This document shows positions 60,971 to 64,000 of a stretch of 64,000 nucleotides of DNA, in pieces; the stretch's first letter is position 1, and every line of letters begins with the position of its first letter. Source of the stretch: Botryotinia globosa (Eukaryota > Ascomycota > Leotiomycetes > Helotiales > Sclerotiniaceae); contig RCSZ01000014.1 of assembly GCA_014898425.1 (NCBI GenBank), positions 868,001-932,000 of the forward strand, in the 5' to 3' direction. The notes beneath the pieces are model-generated. The model did no database searches and was not told the origin of the DNA. It was given only the letters and a program-made list of their open reading frames with translations. The translations under genes were made by a program, and so were the position numbers.

Positions 60971-61739
60971 ATGTCCTCTTCTACTTCTACTCCTACACCA
61001 ACACCAGCGCCAAAGACGACGGTACCAGTCGCTGCCCCTGCACCTAAACCCGAACCGGTCAAAGAAAAATCGCCCGTCCCTGTTATCCCACCACCCAAGG
61101 AAGTCATCGTTGAGGAACAAGATGATGAAAGGGTAAACATTTCCTTGCGCATTGCCTGACAACAAGTTTATTAATTTGATTAGAATGAAACTGACTTCAG
61201 CGCAAAACAGAGTGACGATGGGTCCGTTGGTCTACCAGATCTCGGAGAGAATATCGATTCGGCAACATTCGAACAAATTCTAGAGATGGACGACGATGAA
61301 GAAGAGCGGGAATTCAGCAGTTCTATCGTTTTTGGATTCTTTGAACAGGCCGAGCAGACTTTTGTCAAGATGGATGATGCACTGTAAGTGGGGCTCGTAT
61401 ATTTGTGTCGGTCGACTCGTGGAGTATATTCAGGGAGATGGGCATCTGCGGACGCAGATAGAAATGCAAGTACTAACAATTTATAGCAAGGAGAAAGATT
61501 TAGCAACGCTTTCATCGCTCGGTCATTTTTTGAAGGGCTCCTCAGCAACGTTGGGATTGACAAAAGTCAAGGACAGTTGTGAGAAGATTCAACACTATGG
61601 ACAGCAGAAAGACGAAGCTGGCACAACAGATGAACCCGACAAGGAGAAATGTTTGGCAAGAATCAAGGAGACGTTGGTTTCGGTGAAGGAGGAGTACAAA
61701 GAGGTTGAGAAGGTCTTGAAGAAGTTTTATGCCACTTGA
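60971..61739 (+). CDS. YPD1: Ypd1-type histidine-containing phosphotransfer protein, 204 aa
   Basis: Exons 60971-61132, 61184-61383 and 61487-61739 join in frame to 615 nt; the last intron has a perfect TACTAAC branch site. Residues 1-54 are Pro/Thr/Ala-rich and disordered. The HPt helical bundle follows (FEQILEMDDDEEEREFSSSIVFGFFEQAEQ...) with the phosphorylated histidine in SLGHFLKGSSATLGL (His about 134), then KVKDSCEKIQHYG. In fungi this single HPt relays phosphate from hybrid histidine kinases to the Ssk1 and Skn7 regulators, controlling the Hog1-type osmotic and fungicide response. The acidic DDDEEE loop and Pro-rich N-terminus are longer than in yeast. Confidence 0.95.
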
Positions 61740-62513
61740 AGGATGGCCGTATGCACACATACCCCCTCAAAAACCCCGATGATGGAAGATTGTCCTCGTG
61801 CTTGAGGATATCTGATGTGGCAGAAGTAACCAAAAGTATTGCCTATCTGGGCTCTTGTGACGACATTGAAGTTCACGCACGAGCAGTATACTTCTCTCAC
61901 AAAACAAAGCTCCCCATAGCTCAGGCGTCTCGGATTGCATTCACATACTTTATGTTGTCTGGAAATGGCATACATGGTTTTCTTATGGTGGTTTTCTCTT
62001 TTTCTTTTTCTTGGTTCACATGAGGGAAATGTTTTTGTTTGTTTCTGTTAGCTTCTCCTTTCCCCCTCAAGATTATCTATGGATGACGGAAGTTGGGGAG
62101 GAATTTTAGTTAGATGAGGTGACGAGGTGATGGTTTACCAGACTTAATGTCATGGTTACTCAGCACATGAAGTCACGACAGACGCATCAAATCAGAAGGT
62201 TCAATTCTTCCGAGACCTTGGCATTTAATGATGTACATTGCATATCAAAAGTGATTTGGAGATGCGGGGCACGAGATAAGATGTAGGAAAGAGAGGCTAC
62301 CCGTGTTTTCAGTCTTAAATACATTTTTTGGAAGACAATGCTGCTTGGTATTTCCTCTCTTGCACTTCCACATATCGCAGAATCTACAGAGCACAAGTCC
62401 CACATTTTTTTTGATGATATACCTAGCTCCGTCATTCCTCGGCGACACTTCCAATGCTATCGATTTTAATACAGATGCTTTCCATAGCCACAGACATAAA
62501 TGCAACTAGCCAT
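61740..62513. other. intergenic between convergent 3' ends
   Basis: 3' region of the YPD1 gene and of the phosphoesterase gene. No exon; short frames only. Confidence 0.5.
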
Positions 62514-63350
62514 TCAAATACAAGGTACCTCGATCTCTGCCTCCACCTCATACTCCTCATCCCCATTCCCCTTCTTCTTCGCCCCCATCCTACAAATCGC
62601 CACTTTCTCAACCCGTACATCGCGCATCCAAGTGAAATCCGCATACCTAGAAATGATATCCCGTGCATCAAACGTGAGACGTGCTTTATGCTTGCCATGA
62701 CCCGCGGAACTTCCTCCTGTCCCTCTCCCTCGATTACCACGTGCATTCCCGGTCCCTGTCTCTCTCGTGCTGGCGCTAGAATCCTGACGTACCCCGCGAA
62801 CGTAGATTGTATTGACAATCGTAGCGTGCAGCAATAAGCTTCGTCCTTTTTCTTCGGGCAGCATGAACCCGGCGGCTGTGAAGGTGTCTTTGAGGGATTG
62901 ACAGAAGGTTTGGAGATGCAAGTGCGGGTCTTGGGGGGAGGTGTAGAGAATGGATGTAGACCAGGGTTGGTGCATTGGGTGGAGGGAGGTGAGTGTTATT
63001 TTGGGGAGCTGGATGTCTTTTATTTCTGTTTTGTGTTTTTCGGCGCCTTCGTTTTCTCTCCTGGGGACGAGTGAAGGGGAGGAGAAGATTCCTTGCAAAA
63101 TGGAAATGGCGCCCTGAATCCGCTCTGTGGTTTCGAGACTCATGACCCCGATGGTGAGATGGAGGGTGGAGAGGGGACGGATGGCATCTTCGGGGATGGG
63201 AACTCGGTTGGGGCATTCGTCGGTTGGGGGCGTGGTGACGTTGTTTTTGAAGGTGCGGAGGGAGTGTTGGAGTTGGGGATGGGAGGAGGGGGTCATGAGG
63301 GGGATGCAGAGGAAATGCGTTAAGCGGGGACGAGGGGGTTTAGGGGGCAT
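62514..63350 (-). CDS. AKAP7/ASCC1-like 2H phosphoesterase-fold protein, 278 aa
   Basis: One intronless frame with ATG at 63350. The N-terminus is Pro-rich and leads into THFLCIPL. The two histidine motifs of the LigT/2H superfamily are present: STLHLTIGVM (His 64) and LLLHATIVNT (His 175), separated by about 110 residues. Residues about 195-225 form a Gly/Arg/Ser-rich insertion (GTGNARGNRGRGTGG) inside the domain. The C-terminus (DFTWMRDVRVEKVAICRMG) is typical of the AKAP7 nuclear-localisation-signal domain family, which includes ASCC1. Family members act on 2',3'-cyclic or 2'-5' linked RNA ends; substrate here unknown. No KH domain is attached, unlike ASCC1. Confidence 0.85.
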   Translation of the reverse strand: MPPKPPRPRLTHFLCIPLMTPSSHPQLQHSLRTFKNNVTTPPTDECPNRVPIPEDAIRPLSTLHLTIGVMSLETTERIQGAISILQGIFSSPSLVPRRENEGAEKHKTEIKDIQLPKITLTSLHPMHQPWSTSILYTSPQDPHLHLQTFCQSLKDTFTAAGFMLPEEKGRSLLLHATIVNTIYVRGVRQDSSASTRETGTGNARGNRGRGTGGSSAGHGKHKARLTFDARDIISRYADFTWMRDVRVEKVAICRMGAKKKGNGDEEYEVEAEIEVPCI

Positions 63351-64000
63351 GATTTATTTATTTTGAGGGTCTCTTCTTTTTTGGCGAAGTAGATGATGAG
63401 GAGAGGGGAGGCGAGGCGAGGCGAGGCGAAGGGGAGGGAGGGTTTAGATTCTTCTAGACACGTCCAAGTAATCAATAAGTGTAGTGTGATGGGAATGGGA
63501 ATTAGAAAATTGGATTCCCAAGATGTTGATTATAGAGAAATCTTGGGATTGGATCGCTTTTGATGTAGTATTTGTATAAGGTTATGTGTGTAACAGACCT
63601 ATGATCGCAACCGCACAATCTGAATTTAACGTCAAAATCTTGTCTTTGAACATCTACGATAATCTCTTTCATAATGGTTTAGAAAAAGCATTGAAATAGT
63701 TAGAAAGTCACTCTTCCCCTGCCTCAGAATGTGCAGAATATAGGTCTATACTTTGGAGCTCTTGCTTGTTATTTACATACTAGGTAGGTAGATATATACA
63801 TAGGTGGGTAACCCATATATACTCAATAATCAAGATCCCGTTATCAATTCATCCACACCCATCACCACCCACTACAAACAAAACTTACTCACACTTACAC
63901 TGCAGATCTCCCGTCAACCCCTCACTCATCACCTACATCTACCCCATCCATCCATCTATCCATCCATCCATTCCTCATCGCATCTCACTCATACTTCCAG
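63351..64000. other. intergenic right edge
   Basis: Upstream of the phosphoesterase gene. Contains GGCGAGGCGAGGCGA repeats at about 63408-63429, a CTAGGTAGGTAG motif near 63780 and CCATCCAT units near 63945-63970. A gene on the plus strand may begin beyond the window. Confidence 0.45.

Noticed and set aside
1..64000. CRISPR array, bacterial operon, phage or organelle DNA.
   Set aside because: Spliced eukaryotic genes throughout; no spacer-repeat structure and no prokaryotic gene order.

Overview
This is a nuclear segment of a filamentous ascomycete. Genes are split by short introns (about 45 to 170 nt, GT...AG, often with a CTRAC-type branch site), intergenic DNA is long and AT-leaning, and the proteins are fungal types: an NCE102-like MARVEL protein, a Kes1-type sterol carrier, a Ypd1 phosphotransfer protein, a 2EXR protein and a DUF7580 protein. 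The style fits the Leotiomycetes (Botrytis/Sclerotinia relatives), but that placement is inference; no marker gene fixes the species. Gene models were joined by hand from splice sites and checked for reading-frame continuity across every junction.

Layout. 1-6.5 kb: AT-leaning DNA, an intron-bearing tRNA-His and a hexose-type MFS transporter. 6.5-12.7 kb: a complete seven-exon DDX60-like Ski2-family helicase (1818 aa). 13.5-20.0 kb: two adjacent dead transporter genes, an MFS permease and an ABCC-type ABC transporter, both with stops and frameshifts. 20.3-31 kb: housekeeping genes, namely an AIM24-domain protein with a polyglutamine tract, eIF2-beta, Mim2-like mitochondrial import factor, MARVEL protein and COQ2. 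31.2-43.4 kb: a 1526-aa JmjC/zinc-finger/AT-hook chromatin protein, a myo-inositol-type sugar transporter, a 2EXR gene broken by a single stop, and a 923-aa uncharacterised protein. 44.4-46.6 kb: a decayed DUF7580 gene beside a sharply bounded, extremely AT-rich island. 47.9-54.5 kb: a small conserved-looking hypothetical gene, a Kes1/Osh4-like gene, a tail-anchored protein built of eleven-residue coiled-coil repeats, and a CsbD/Hmp1-like stress protein with a CRE palindrome upstream. 54.5-61 kb: a gene-poor stretch full of simple repeats. 61-64 kb: Ypd1 and an AKAP7/ASCC1-like 2H phosphoesterase.

The genes are not an operon and form no intact biosynthetic cluster. Several serve mitochondria or stress signalling (COQ2, Mim2, Ypd1, CsbD-like), but this looks like ordinary gene neighbourhood. 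The accessory signal lies in the dead transporters, the 2EXR and DUF7580 relics and the AT island, which mark gene turnover. The most unusual intact loci are the repeat-built tail-anchored coiled-coil gene and the fungal DDX60-like helicase.
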